Shown here piece by piece: positions 1 to 11,759 of a stretch of 64,000 nt of DNA. The stretch spans positions 372,001-436,000 of the forward strand of contig NW_026251714.1 in NCBI RefSeq assembly GCF_025024155.1, read 5' to 3'. Under the pieces are notes generated by a model. That model did no database searches. It was given only the letters and a program-made list of their open reading frames with translations, and was not told the DNA's origin. The DNA comes from Gamsiella multidivaricata (taxonomy: Eukaryota; Mortierellomycota; Mortierellomycetes; Mortierellales; Mortierellaceae). How positions within the stretch are numbered: position 1 is the first letter of the stretch; the number at the start of each line of letters is the position of its first letter. Both the position numbers and the translations under genes were made by a program.

Positions 1-40
1 TTGAACGGTTAGCGGCTGCTCTTTCAGGAATACAAAAAAG

Positions 41-115
41 CACACACACACACACACACACAACAACAACACCAACAACAGCAGTAACAACAACAACAAC
101 AGCAACAACAACATG
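41..115. repeat. CA and CAA microsatellite
   Basis: An uninterrupted CA dinucleotide run (about 41-62) passes directly into a degenerate CAA/CAG trinucleotide run (about 62-115). It lies in non-coding DNA and looks like ordinary replication slippage. Confidence 0.9.
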
Positions 116-2190
116 ATGACCCCGTCTTGGCTTGCGTTTTCAGTCCTCATTCGGTCTTCAGAGAGCGCCATGAATAAGAGCGCCCAAGAGCAGCCCTGGC
201 TGTGCGCTGACAGATCAAAGACCGGGCCATGATTGGACAGGGCACACAGACAATTAAAAAAACAGCGCAGGGAACAGCACAGAAAACAGCGCACAATAAA
301 GCAAAAAAGGAGATGGAGAGTGGTCTGGGTCTGAAAACCAACAATTGCCCGTATACGGAGCAGTTGCCACAAGAACGCGTTGAACGGAGATGGGTCTAAC
401 GAGCGAAGCGAAAGTAGTCTGCTGCAATACCATATTCAAACACAGTCAAGCTGGGGACACTCAGTATTCAGGGGTAAAGTGACACTGTGGTACCCCGATA
501 TAGCCTAGCTGTGGACCCATACTGGGCTCAATAAAGCTGGTACGACGCGAGCACAAAGCCGGGTCAGCCGGATGGTTTAGTAAAGGACAAAAGGGCGAAA
601 ACAACGACGTTGTGGCTCAAAAAAGACGGTGCTCAGCAGCACAATGGCGCCAGCATGCACATCCGTATCCTCTATTCCGCTGGTTTGGTTCGGTTGATTG
701 ACGCACAGAGTTGCACAGTTGTAGGGTTGGTTGCGCAAGGTATTTACCGTAGATATCTATTTCTGCGATGTTGTAGTACAAAACCCGATGCTGAAAGCCG
801 CTGTTTAGCGAACGGGGGATTAGGGCAGAAAAATAAAAAATAAAAAGTAAAAAGTAAAAAGTGTGAAGCAAAAAGTACAAATTAAATAGTAATAAGAAGC
901 ACAAAGTAAAAGGTGGAAAGTAAAAAGTACAAAGTAAAAGAAAAAAAGAATGCAAAAGTCGGCAACCACTACGGATGAGAAGGACCCAAGCCAGGACTAT
1001 CGTACCCTTAGCCATCTTGGGGCTCCATTATGGGTGCCCATCATGTCGGAGGCCCAGCATCTTTGGATCTGCTATTGACATCTGGATTTGTGGCCAAAGC
1101 GCAAAATGAAAGAATGAAAGAAGGTGGAGAATAGCACATAGAGAGGGGTGCATGAGTGCATTTGTTCTCTTGAATTACAGTATCATGCAAATGTATATGC
1201 TGCTAGGCTGGATAGAGATATAGGAAAATAGCGTCAGGGATCTCATTCCCTGTACCGGGCAATTCCACTGTATCTGGAAAAACTGCTGTGACGACAAGGT
1301 CTTTGCTGTTAGGAGTGACTCCCATTGGGGATCTACACCCATAACGGACCTGAAAACCGACACGCATGGATATGGGTATCGCATGGATGTACGCTGTTTT
1401 TTTGTTTGTATGCCTGTTTTATTCATCATCCATGGCTGCATGTGGTTTTTTGATAAAGGCTCTGGATAGCAAGGGTAGCACCAATGGATCTCCCTCTCCT
1501 AGTCTAACCTCGTATTTCTCCGTCTCCTGTAGACGACTGTCCCTTCTCAAGGTGCTGGATAAAACTATGTTTACATTTCATCTCCGCATCCCCCTCGTGT
1601 AACATGCTGTAAAAAGATGAGATTTCGCGGGCGCGGGGAAAATGAATTTGCACCCTTGAGTAACGTAGCCTAGAACAGCATGGCCAGGGGCATGGATGCA
1701 CTGACATGTCATAAAGAATGGACTTATCATCGACCAGAGATGTACCTCCAATGGCCTAATCCGCAGGACAGGCGCAAGCAAGAAGGGTCAAACGTTTGAA
1801 AGGTCGAGAAAGGCAAAAAGACAAATGCACTAGTCTAGTTGCAATTTTTGTAATTTGCTCCTGGCGGCTCACATGCGGCATAATGCATCAACGGTCTGTA
1901 TTTGGTTACCATTAAATAAAATAAAGAGAAGGTAACCGCTGGGACCAGTCTAAAATCCATGATCAAGCCTGTTCCAAAAGTATATAGGAATAGAGCGAAT
2001 ACAGGGATCCCTAACACTCTCTTGATGATTACGAACTGTATCCAGACTATTCTTGTGTTTAACGCCTCCCTTAGTCTCTCCCTTTACCATCCATCGTTTG
2101 AAGCGCGTTTTCCATCGTGTGGTTTGGCTAACTATGTCGCGATCATCTACGACGCGTATGACCCTTGTATCCCAGTCCACAGCTGAGCAT
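116..2190. other. Intergenic region, no supported gene
   Basis: Open frames here are short, lack splice-consistent continuation and have no recognisable motifs. Between about 838 and 950 the plus strand carries a degenerate AAAAGT-type repeat, which gives low-complexity translations on both strands. A TTTATT at 2191-2196 (AATAAA on the minus strand) lies about 20 nt past the stop of the next gene and is probably its poly(A) signal. I see nothing else. Confidence 0.6.
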
Positions 2191-2215
2191 TTTATTGAAT
2201 CCTGACCTATCCATT

Positions 2216-4407
2216 TCACATCAGACTGACTACAAGCAACAGGAGATAGAATGGTAGAACATATCGAGAGATCATCCACAGATCTCCGACCAGCATTCGC
2301 CAGAACCGCAGTCGTCCTAGAGGCCATGTTGTGTATCGTATCCACGCCCATTTCTTTGTCCGACTCAAGGCCTTACGAGGAGATAGCGATGGTAGGGATC
2401 TCTGTAATGGCGACGATGTTCCTGCAATATCAATCTCCGCGTCGTCGGATTTCTCAAATGCATCCATTGGATTCAATGTCCTAGCGGGTAGTAATTTCGC
2501 TGTTGGGGCGGGCCCTTGAGATGCAAAGGGATCTCGGATGTTCCATGAGCGGGGCATGTTTGAAGACCGACCCGCTTTCTCTAGGATCGAGGACGTTGGC
2601 CGCCATCTGCCCAGCAATGGACTAGAAGGCCGGTTCTGCATAAACCATCTGAACCGCAAGACCAAGAGCCATGCACACGTAAGGACGAGCAAACTGACAT
2701 ATCCGAAATAGATCGACAGCTGCTCAGGCAGCATGCATTTGTCGTAAGAAAACGTGGGGCTCGTCGATATCATTTCTTCTTCGACAATATTCTTCGGCAA
2801 CTGCTCCGGATTGTACAGCGACAGCATGAGAAACGCAGGTTGCCTAATTCCTTGAGCAAAGCTAAAGGTCGGCACCGTGACCTCGGGCGTCAGCTTGCCG
2901 TACACCAAATGCGTAATCTCACACCAGCCATGACTGTCACCGCTAAAGACCATATCCGCCTGGACCCTGCCCAGGATTGCACGCGACAACGACGCGTTCA
3001 CCATGTTTTGGAACTGCTCCCCATTCCTGCTTAGGATGGGTTGATCCGACTCGCGCGCCTCGCCACAAAACGTCGTGTCCGGTCTGAAAAGTGGTACATG
3101 AGTGAACAGCATTCGAGGTAGTATGGACCCTTCTAGAACACATACAGTAGGAAAAAAAAGAGATGCTTAGAAAACCATTATGAGTCCAGGCAGCATTACT
3201 TTCATCATCAACTAGCACCCATGCATACCACGTCCTATGCGTGACACGAAGGCCCTGGATTCCTCTCGAATGAATGTGATGTTGGAGCTAAAAGAGAGCG
3301 TGTCCATAATGATAAAGCTGTGATTTCCGACATCGATCTCGTAGTTGACCGACCCAAACTCCTTCTTGTACCGCTTCATGGCCCGTCGGACTAGAGTGTC
3401 CCCAAAGCCAACATCATGGTTACCCGCGACATAGAGCCGTACACTCCTTCCTTCTGACCGCATGGCCGCCCTCTCTGAAGCATCCAGTGGCACGTTCAAG
3501 ACTTGATAAAATTGGCCGGTGAGCGTTTCCTCTGCATCCGTTCCCCCGTGTACTTCTTTTCCATCCGAAGTTGCAGGATAAGCGTTGCTAGATGCTTCTA
3601 CCTGCCTAGGTTTCTGTACGCTACTCTCTAAATCCTCAGCATCCATGACCAACGGCCGTAAATTCCAAGCTGTTCGACTCGAATCAAACACCTTTTCCAG
3701 AAACCGATTCTTGTTCTTTTCAAATCTCTCCTCGTCCAAGGTCTCTCTGCCACCATCGTTCAGATCGCCTAGGAACATCACAGCATCGGGCCTTGCAGCC
3801 CGATGGAATCGAGCAAAGCTCCTCCGCATGAAAATATCCGTGTAAAATTCCGTTAACCAGAGCGCGGGTCCAGATTGCTTGTATGAGAACCAGTCTGTGA
3901 GCTGAGGGTTCGCAATAATAGCAAGCCTGTACCGTTCCTGAAGTGAGGTGTCGCTGGTGTCCTGTTTCTCAGATAATAAAAAAAAGCACGTTATCACTGA
4001 GATCCTATCAAGATGTTTCATGAGGGTGCCAGCGAATACTCTCTTACCCAAGACGAGTTTTCAGGCCAGATGCATCGGTTAATCGTGATCCAGTACACCC
4101 CACACTCTCCAAAGAAGATAGCCATGAACCATATCAGCCTCAATAATAAGATTTGGCGCTGCAGGAAATGACGCTGGAGACCTGGCCTTCCGTGGGTGGT
4201 CCTTTTCCGATTAGCCGCAATGCTAATAGGGCCTGGTCTGAGCGACGAGGAACTGGATTGTGTGGATTGCAATAGGGGCGCAGAGCTAAGGTTGAATTCG
4301 GGCAATGCATCCGAGGCAGTAGATGACGAGCGGGCTTTGACATTCGATGCGAGTTCAGGCAGGTAAAGGCGCGCACTGTGAGATGCGGACGAAGGGTGTT
4401 GGTCCAT
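2216..4407 (-). CDS. TED1: TED1/CDC1/MPPE1-type metallophosphoesterase, membrane protein
   Basis: Three exons: 4407-4048, about 3968-3229 and 3132-2216. Metallophosphoesterase signatures appear in order: GDLNDGGR, AGNHDVGFGD, FTHVPLFR and GDSHGWCEI, which supply the usual two-metal Asp/Asn/His ligands. A hydrophobic segment near the N-terminus (around LIWFMAIFFGE), one after the catalytic domain (around FGYVSLLVLTCAWLLVL) and one at the very C-terminus fit a multi-pass or double-anchored ER/Golgi enzyme. In the known family (yeast Ted1/Cdc1, human MPPE1/PGAP5) these enzymes remodel the ethanolamine phosphate on GPI anchors, which helps cargo leave the ER. The exact subfamily (Ted1 versus Cdc1) is inferred. 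The exon 2 acceptor could lie six bases further on, because two in-frame AGs are present. Confidence 0.88.
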
Positions 4408-4979
4408 GTTCCGCTGCTGTGGTGAAAGTACGACACGTTCTTCCGAGGACCTGTGTTCTGTATCCGGGGCCTTGAGATATTGCGATATGGTAACTGGGGA
4501 TAGATTGATGGATTCTCAAGCAATTTAATAGTGAAGATGAGGAAGAGGATATGAAAGAACTTGATAGTAGAAAGGAGCAAGGAAAAAAAGTAAAAGTGGA
4601 GAGAATGGAGGGCACGATAATACTCGTCCTGGTCGAGAGCCCTGTTTGGACACAAACACGCCACGTCTCTCGGATAGGCCTGGATTACTACAACCTACTA
4701 TCTTCTCCATGACACGTTCCTCGACGTTTGACATGTTCGTTCCTGAACTCCGTGGACGTCCCCGAAAAGGGCGCCAGGAGTTGTATTAGATGATGAGACG
4801 CATCAAATCGCACGTCTTTTTTTTGGGGCCACGTCTCTTTATCGCGTCGCGCAGAATCTCCGCTTCCGTGGGCTCAAACAGAAAAAAAAAAAAAGCGCGA
4901 GTGAGAATCCGGGGATTGTTCATCTCACCATCCATCGTCCATTCATTCGCCCCTCTCCCCCACTCAGTCTCATCCACCC
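4408..4979. promoter_or_regulatory. Divergent promoter region, TED1-like / BtuF-like
   Basis: About 570 bp separate the start codons of two divergently transcribed genes. The span has A- and T-rich homopolymer stretches and no frame that extends either gene, so it probably holds both promoters. I could not pick out a TATA box. Confidence 0.45.
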
Positions 4980-6099
4980 ATGGAGCGAATCGTCAGCTTG
5001 CTGCCCTCGGCTGCAGAAATCGTAAACAGATAACACCCATACTTCATCAATTGACCCGTCAAATAAACAGAAATTATATTTTTGACCTCTCCTCCTCTCC
5101 TCCTCTCCTCCTCTCCTCCCTGATGATAGATCTGCCTGGTAGGTGGCCAGCCAGAGATGGTTGCCCGTAGCCACGAAGACGATTTCCCTTCAACAATCCA
5201 GCACCTCCCGATCCTCACCGCCGCCAAAACCACCTTCACTACCTCTGCCGATGTTGACCGTCAAGTCTCCGAGGCTCTCTCTCAGGGCCAAAGTCTCTAC
5301 GACCTCGATGTCACACAACTCAAGGCCCTCCGACCCACCGTCATCGTCACCCAAGACCTATGCAACGTCTGCTCGATCGATCTCGTCTCCGTCCAGCGCG
5401 TCGCCAGCACCATGGATCCACGTCCTCAGATCGTCACCTTGAATCCTACTTCTGTAGGCGAGGTCATGGAAAGCATCACGACCGTGGGACTGGCCATCGG
5501 ACGAGTTGAGGAGGCAAAGAAGGCCCGCGAGGAGCTGGAGGCGAGGATTGCGCGCTGTCAGAATGCTGTTGAGGAGGTGAAACGTGGGAACGACGGCTCA
5601 TATAAGCCCAAGAAGATCATGTTCTTTGAATGGACAGATCCTATTTATCCTGGCGGCCATTGGACCCCAGAGATGATCGAGATCGCGGGAGGGGTGCATC
5701 CTATCAACGAGGCCGGGTCCCCTTCGTAAGTCTTCTACTTGCAACTTAGCTCGTGGCACTCCTGTTCTATGGTATTGACATACTATCTGAATCTCTTATC
5801 GTTGACACAGGCGTCGCGTGCCGATCGAATCTGTCGTGGCTACAGATTCTGATGTCCTTATTATCTGCCCTTGCGGTCTCGATCTGGAGGCCGCCCGTAA
5901 GGAATATAACTCTATGATGGAGAAAGAATGGTTCCGAAAGATGGCAGACAAGGCTACAACGATCGCCCTTGTTGATGGTAACCAGATGTTCAATCGCAGT
6001 GGACCACGGTTAGTCGAGTGCACAGAGTGGTTGGTCATGCTGTTGCACAACCGTCCAGAGTTTGAGCCGACTGGATTCCCTTGGGAAAGGATTAAATAA
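4980..6099 (+). CDS. BtuF-like periplasmic-binding-protein-fold protein
   Basis: Three exons: 4980-5021, 5130-5725 and 5811-6099, giving 308 residues. The start reads MERIVSLLPSAAEI. After a 108-nt intron it continues through a segment ending in RSHEDDFP. This is the N-terminal pattern of class III substrate-binding proteins of the BtuF/cobalamin-binding family (bacterial form RIVSLLPSATEI..GR.HECDFP). The conserved CNVCSID, EWTDPIYPGGHW and IICPCGLDLE stretches also fit. There is no signal peptide, so it is probably cytosolic. Bacterial relatives deliver cobalamin or metal chelates to ABC importers; the fungal role is not established. Intron 1 contains a CCTCCTCT tandem repeat (about 5090-5120). 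The introns and the fungal gene setting argue against contamination. Confidence 0.82.
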
Positions 6100-6193
6100 A
6101 ATGCATCGACAGAAAAATATACATGATCATATCATATTCGTTGCTCCAACTCGATATCGACTAGAATGCTTCCGCGATATCTTTTACGATATT

Positions 6194-7615
6194 TCACCAC
6201 AACCTGTAATGGCCTACTGGGCTGACGGGCGTAGAGAGAGGCATTGCTATAGACGTATGGATGCGCAATGGACAGATCACTGGAGGCTTCAACACGCGAG
6301 AGGACTTGGTAACACTTGAGACGGAAAGCGACAACGCGCTCGTTCCAAGGCGGGGAAACAAAACTGCTGGTGGATCGGCTCTCGCAGATGATAACTCTAA
6401 AGTCCTCAACTGCACTTCGGTATCCACAAGAAGGGCGTTCACTGCCTTGGGCGGAAAATGGCCTGGAATGTGTGGTGGTTCTATGGATGGATTGACGGCG
6501 AGATCGATAGGTGACATTTGAGCATCCTCTTGTCCATGGACACACGTATCAGTCCTCTCGTCCAGTGTCGGCAGTACCGACCGCTCCAAACTGCGATGTG
6601 CCACAGGAGCATGCAACTGTGGTTGCTGTTGCTGCTGTTGCTGCTGGCGAGTTATCTGCCTCATCTCCTTATTCGCCAAAATCTTCTTGACCTTCGCAAA
6701 GCTGATCCCTCTCTGCTCATCGAACATTTCCGGTGTCTCACCGCCGTGCAGATAAATACACCGAGCATGGTTCTGCTGATACGGACAATCGCCGCCACTC
6801 CAGCAGGTCCGAGTCTTGTAGGTCATGGCGCGACTCCGCCGTTGGAGTTCATGCTCGTAGTGGACAAATTGGCACCGTTCACCAAAGGAACAGTAACCTC
6901 GCTCCCGAAACTTGACACAGAACTCGGCTTTAAACTTTGGCTTTGTCTGGAGATTGTTGTTATTGACGCTGCTGCTCTTGCTGGACACTGAATGAGACTC
7001 ATCGTTGCTTTGGTATGTCGTTCGGGCTGCCCTCTTGACCATAGACTCTTGTTGCCGGACCCCTTCTTCCAGCTTCTGCGCCAATGACTCCAAGGGGAGG
7101 TAGCTGGAGTGCCTTTTCTGATCGGTTGTCAACGACGCACTCAAATGCAAAGACCGATTCGACTTCTCGTCTATACCATGATGACTAAGTGGGCGCGCGT
7201 TGCTGCACCGAAACGTCCTTGATTTCAGGGATGGTGGAAAGGACTCGGAAGGACTCTCTAAGTACGAGTGATCTTGATCAAACCAGATACCAACGCTTTT
7301 GGCTCGAGTCTGAGATTCGATCTCGCTCAGCGTGGCGGCAGAGTTAGTGGTTCCTGCGAATTCCCTGCTACTCACGAAAGACGCAAGCAATGGCTGGTAG
7401 GTTCGGAGACCGGCCTGTAAAAAGGTCGTCATGGATGAGCGCGACTGAATCCTGATATGCGCCGGGGCACACAAGTCCGGGACGCCTGTTGTTCCATGAT
7501 AGTCCTCCGCGCGATCAAGGGTACCAGAAGAACCTTCTTCGTAAGGCGCATCGAACATGGATTGGAATGGGTTGAAGGGATCAGAACTGGGACTGAGTAC
7601 ATAGGTATTTGGCAT
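6194..7615 (-). CDS. Tandem CCCH zinc-finger protein (TTP/TIS11-like)
   Basis: Single exon, 473 residues from the ATG at 7615. The first finger (residues about 233-252) is C-X8-C-X5-C-X3-H. Then comes an 18-residue linker ending YKTRT, exactly the TTP-type spacing. The second finger (about 271-290) is C-X5-C-X8-C-X3-H, an unusual spacing. A Gln run follows at about residues 327-334. The flanks are Ser-rich and disordered. Proteins of this type bind AU-rich elements in mRNA 3' UTRs and promote deadenylation and decay; that role here is inferred. An in-frame upstream ATG (7807) exists, but the TATATATA at 7723-7730 lies between the two, so I chose 7615. The gene ends 94 bp from the convergent BtuF-like gene. 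Confidence 0.82.
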   Translation of the reverse strand: MPNTYVLSPSSDPFNPFQSMFDAPYEEGSSGTLDRAEDYHGTTGVPDLCAPAHIRIQSRSSMTTFLQAGLRTYQPLLASFVSSREFAGTTNSAATLSEIESQTRAKSVGIWFDQDHSYLESPSESFPPSLKSRTFRCSNARPLSHHGIDEKSNRSLHLSASLTTDQKRHSSYLPLESLAQKLEEGVRQQESMVKRAARTTYQSNDESHSVSSKSSSVNNNNLQTKPKFKAEFCVKFRERGYCSFGERCQFVHYEHELQRRSRAMTYKTRTCWSGGDCPYQQNHARCIYLHGGETPEMFDEQRGISFAKVKKILANKEMRQITRQQQQQQQQPQLHAPVAHRSLERSVLPTLDERTDTCVHGQEDAQMSPIDLAVNPSIEPPHIPGHFPPKAVNALLVDTEVQLRTLELSSARADPPAVLFPRLGTSALSLSVSSVTKSSRVLKPPVICPLRIHTSIAMPLSTPVSPVGHYRLW

Positions 7616-7722
7616 GATGGCAACTAGTGGATAGTACTGCAGGATGTAGGGGCACAAGTGCAGAGTACGAGGTCTACGTGAACGTGTATGCGTTTGCATT
7701 GAAAAGCAAAAAGTGCCTGACC

Positions 7723-7730
7723 TATATATA
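7723..7730 (-). promoter_or_regulatory. TATA box of the CCCH gene
   Basis: A perfect TATATATA lies about 108 bp upstream of the chosen ATG (7615), in the right orientation for the minus-strand CCCH gene. It supports the shorter start over the ATG at 7807. The rest of 7731-8087 shows no gene; it also holds the 3' flank of the SLC44 gene, with AATAAATAAA on the minus strand at about 8021-8030. Confidence 0.5.
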
Positions 7731-8087
7731 CGTACTCGAAGTTGCACTTCAATCTCACGGCGGGTTCGCCGCCTATCAATTCCCCGACCACAAAAGGGTC
7801 TGAGCATGGAGGCAGACTGAGTCCGAAGCTATCAAAGGACCAGCCCAACCAGGAATACATAAACGGTGGCTCGTTGGGATAGCTGTCTGGAAAAAGTGCG
7901 TGTGCTATAACATTCCCCTGCTCGCTCTGGTTTGTTTTCTCCGAGATATTTTTTGAATTTCATACCACAGATAAAACAATAGGGCACCTCTAGGAAGATC
8001 ATTATGATTGCATGTTGTTTTTATTTATTTTGTTATTTGTACTGCAAGTCCTCTGTTCAGCCGCGGCCAAGACGGTTTATTCAGCTC

Positions 8088-11049
8088 TTAATGGGATCCG
8101 CCAAACGCGCTGTGGGCCTTGTTGCAATGGCAAGTGTTTGTGTCGAGATCGATTGCATAGCATAGGAATGTCGCATCAATTCTATTTTAAGTGTCAAAAA
8201 TGAATGGTCTTGTTAGCTTGGAGTGAAACAAAAGGTTGTCATACAAGAACAGCTTAATCACAAAGATGGGCGCTTACGTGATGGACATGATATGGGTAAA
8301 GAAACCGTTGACATAGTACGGGATGATGCCTGCAAGGATACCGATCACATAGCCGTATGGCGACTTAAGGCCATGGGTGGCAAAAACAAAGGCGGCGAAC
8401 CCCGTTAGAATTGACAATAATGTCGAATAGACATAAAGAATTAGTTTCGTCAAGAAATCTATAATTAATGAAGGTGTGGTCAGTTCAGGGTCCTAAGCAT
8501 ACAAACAGCAAACAAACAAACAAACTATGGCGCCATCCGTTCTCTTACCAGACAACAATCCCCACAGCAGGTTTCGGTGGAAAATCTTGCTCGCCGACCT
8601 TGCGGCAGCGAACAAGCTCTCCCCTGTGATACCAACGTAGATCAACGCATAGTTGTTGAAGCTTTCTACGAGACCTTGGACTACCCGACAGCATGTCACG
8701 ACAAACACGAAAAGCGGAAATGTGCTGTCGTTCAGCCTCTGGAAAGATAAAATAAATATATAAATAAATATGTGATACAGCATACTGGAGGACCCTGCGT
8801 AGGCAATCGGTTTAAATTACCTTTGCCAGATTCTTAAGCAGAAACGTGGTCGTCTGGAGAACAGCAATGAAAAGTCCTCCTAGACAAACGGATCCGAATG
8901 ACGTCGTCGTTGCATTGATAAGGGCAGGCTCCGTGATCTTTGAGCTGTGGTAAGCGAATGGTTCATGTCTATCAGATTGGCAGCCAGAATTAGAACTTGA
9001 CAAGTACTGGCGAAAATAGAATAAGCAATTATAGCAACGCACCGCTTTCCGTAAAGGCATACCTGTGGAAATACCACTTGGATACGACATTCGCCAATGT
9101 AACCCTATTGGTTTCAAAGCAAAGTGGAGATGATCAGCATTATGGTTCCACCTATGAGCCACATGTACCCCAGAACTGCATCTTACCTCTGGACATTACC
9201 CAAGACTGCTGAAGTCCATAGATAAATGAAGATGAAGTAGATGGCGATAGGGTAAAAGTTGTCTTCCAGAACCCATTTTTCTAGTATCAGGACATACAAG
9301 TACAATGTTAGACAACGTATCACTTGAACAAGATGGAAAAACTGCGACGGTGGTCAGGCCATAAATTTGTGGATACATACTTGCGCCCACAGATGATTCG
9401 ACATGTCCGATCAAAAATACTCGCGAGAAAAACAGTAGCCAGATCGCCGTAAAGACCACATGAACAGCCATAAGGCCAAATGATACATAAAACATGTCGG
9501 GATTGTCCTTCAGTATTTCGCACGCGAGCTATAAAGTGGATCAATACATATGCATATCTGTTAGATAGGAGTCCACTTGCACGAAGATATGAAAAGCTGC
9601 GAACAAAAACGTAGCACTGCACAACTCACCTCGATAATGGCGGTGGTCCGCGCAATATACTGGCGTCGAATATAAATGACGCTCAGGAACAGCGATCCAA
9701 TACCCAGGGGCAGTAATGAGAGTACAGTCAATCCTGTATCCTGAGGATCCCGTCCACCATTGTCTCGTCTGGGTCCCTGGAACGATGACACCATGGACCA
9801 AATAAATATCCCAAATGCAAAACACGGGACTGACAGCACCGTCGCCCACACCACCGGCTATATCATTAACAGAACAAAAAAATAATCTGGATTAAAATAT
9901 CGAAAACGACGGTACAGGGCAAGCTATCACACACCTTCTACGCTCGACATTGTTCTTACTCTAGTAAACGACCGTAGTGTGACCAACCACAAAGTCCCCA
10001 AGGCAGCTGAAACCAAGACTACAAAGGTCAGCATTCCTAAGCACATGAATACAAAGCGAGGTTTAGTTGTGTCCCACATAGGCATGTCTAGTACTCGACA
10101 GAAAAGGCAAATATGAGCCATTCTTTCCTACCTGCACTTGACTTCATGACGGAGAAAACATTGTAAATTTGTCCTTCTAGCGACGATGACTACAGAGATT
10201 GCGCAGTTAGAACAAGGAGCTGACTCGGTCCTATGCAACTTTTAAAAAAGAGGTCTACCATAAATCAGAGTATTTACACTTGTCGTGAAGATCAACACGA
10301 TTCCGAGTATGAGGTAGACCGCCAGGGCGAATACATAAAGGGCCGCGAAGAATGGATCCTTGAAATTGCGTTTGTACGATATTGATGTCCATCCGACTGG
10401 CCCTGTAGGAATCTGCAGGACGAATAATGGGGAGCCGGAGTAAATTAGTGCTATATGTTCTGCCAAGAAGACTGCAACTTGCATACCTTTCAAGGTGCGT
10501 AACACCAACTTACAGCTGAGGGCTCCAGCAACTGTTCACCAAGAGTCCCACTGGCCTTTGATTTGGATTTCGATGACGGTACTGGTGGCGGTACATCAAG
10601 ATAGATCGCCGCCGGTGTCTATACCCATTTGAACGAGAACCTTCATTAGCTGACGATGCACAAAATGGTGGCAAAGAAAGCAAAGTCGGAGGAAGAAAAA
10701 AAAAGGTTTCACAAGTCATTGCTCATGACAATACCAATGGAGGCGCTTCTGGCTGCGGATGCCTGTCGAGGAAGAGGGACATGGGCGGCGACTGTGTGCT
10801 GGAGTCTGATTCGTCATCCTCAGAGTCATAGTCGGGCATGTAGGACTCATGCAATGGGAGGTCCTCGCCTGGTCGGTCTCCGTCTGAGTCGTCAGGCTCA
10901 TTGTCGATAGTCGGGACAGAATAAAACAGCGTCCCAGCCATGTTTCCAGGGGCCTGTCTATCATTGCGGGATACAGAGCGCCAATTGCGTCCCACAGCGC
11001 CTTGTAAGCCCTGCATCCGCGGCGGGGCATTGGTGCGATGTGAGGACAT
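8088..11049 (-). CDS. PNS1: Choline-transporter-like protein (SLC44/PNS1 family)
   Basis: Thirteen exons, all with in-phase GT-AG joins, give 621 residues: 11049-10735, 10618-10514, 10412-10278, 10189-10132, 10087-9960, 9857-9630, 9528-9381, 9280-9187, 9104-9063, 8968-8821, 8738-8549, 8458-8278 and 8181-8088. An acidic, disordered cytosolic N-terminus (about 140 residues) precedes about ten hydrophobic segments. Family hallmarks are SYKRNFKDPFF before TM1, the LEDNFYPIAIYFIFIYLW region, VSKWYFHR, ITEPALINATTTSFGS, and the C-terminal NNYALIYVGITGESLFAAAR followed by RNLLWGLL. The SLC44/CTL family carries choline or related organic cations, and yeast Pns1 is at the plasma membrane. Substrate specificity cannot be read from the sequence. 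Confidence 0.92.
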
Positions 11050-11759
11050 TCTCCGAAACTATGCTGCTGAGTTGTAGCTGTAGTTGTAGTCCTTGTCTGA
11101 ATAACAGTGGGAATGAAGTGGTTCTAGCTGAAGTGTTCGGCGGTATTGTTATATGTAAGAAGGGGGAGAATTTTGTTGTGTAAGGTGTTGTGCTCTGTTC
11201 TTTGGTTCGGTGTGCTTGAAGACAGTGATGAATGACGACGCAAGAAAGGTGCAGTGTGGATAGACTACGATAAGGGGAACAAAAGGCTTCGACATACTTG
11301 CCTGGTGCTGGGCAGCAGTCCCTCAGCCCATTTGTCACGGGAGTATCCTGCCGGTGGAGTGGAGAGACCAAGTGTTTCGGCGGTTCTTCTGTGGGCCTTG
11401 CAAGTTTCAGCATATTCAGACGCTGCATTTCTACCCCTCTTATTCTTATCGCGGGACACCAGTATCCCTCTGATTGCCAAGTCGGCTCTTAGCATACGTC
11501 ATTGGAGAGAAGAACGACAAGGGAAAAAGACGCATACTACTCAATTGGGAGCCCCCGTGATATCGTTCTTGGATGTCGAGAGCTTGAAGATGACTCCAGT
11601 GCTTGCTGACTGGCGGTGGTAGCGGTGCTGGTAGCACTAAGATGAGGAGGAACTCAGAAAAAAAGCGCAAGCCAGGTGTGCGAAGTTTTATTGCGTAAAG
11701 ACTGAGGTTCAAATAAGGGAGGCGCGTGTCTTGAATACTAGTAGTTTCAATATTTCAGT
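11050..11759. other. Upstream region of the SLC44 gene
   Basis: The sequence holds short imperfect repeats (CTACAACTACAGCTAC on the minus strand near 11070) and scattered short frames on both strands. A minus-strand frame at about 11310-11495 has coding-like composition and ends at a GC donor-like CAG/GCAAGT, but I cannot connect it to anything. Confidence 0.35.

Noticed and set aside
4980..6099. Bacterial contamination as the source of the BtuF-like gene
   Set aside because: Two canonical fungal-type introns interrupt conserved motifs and both flanking genes are fungal.
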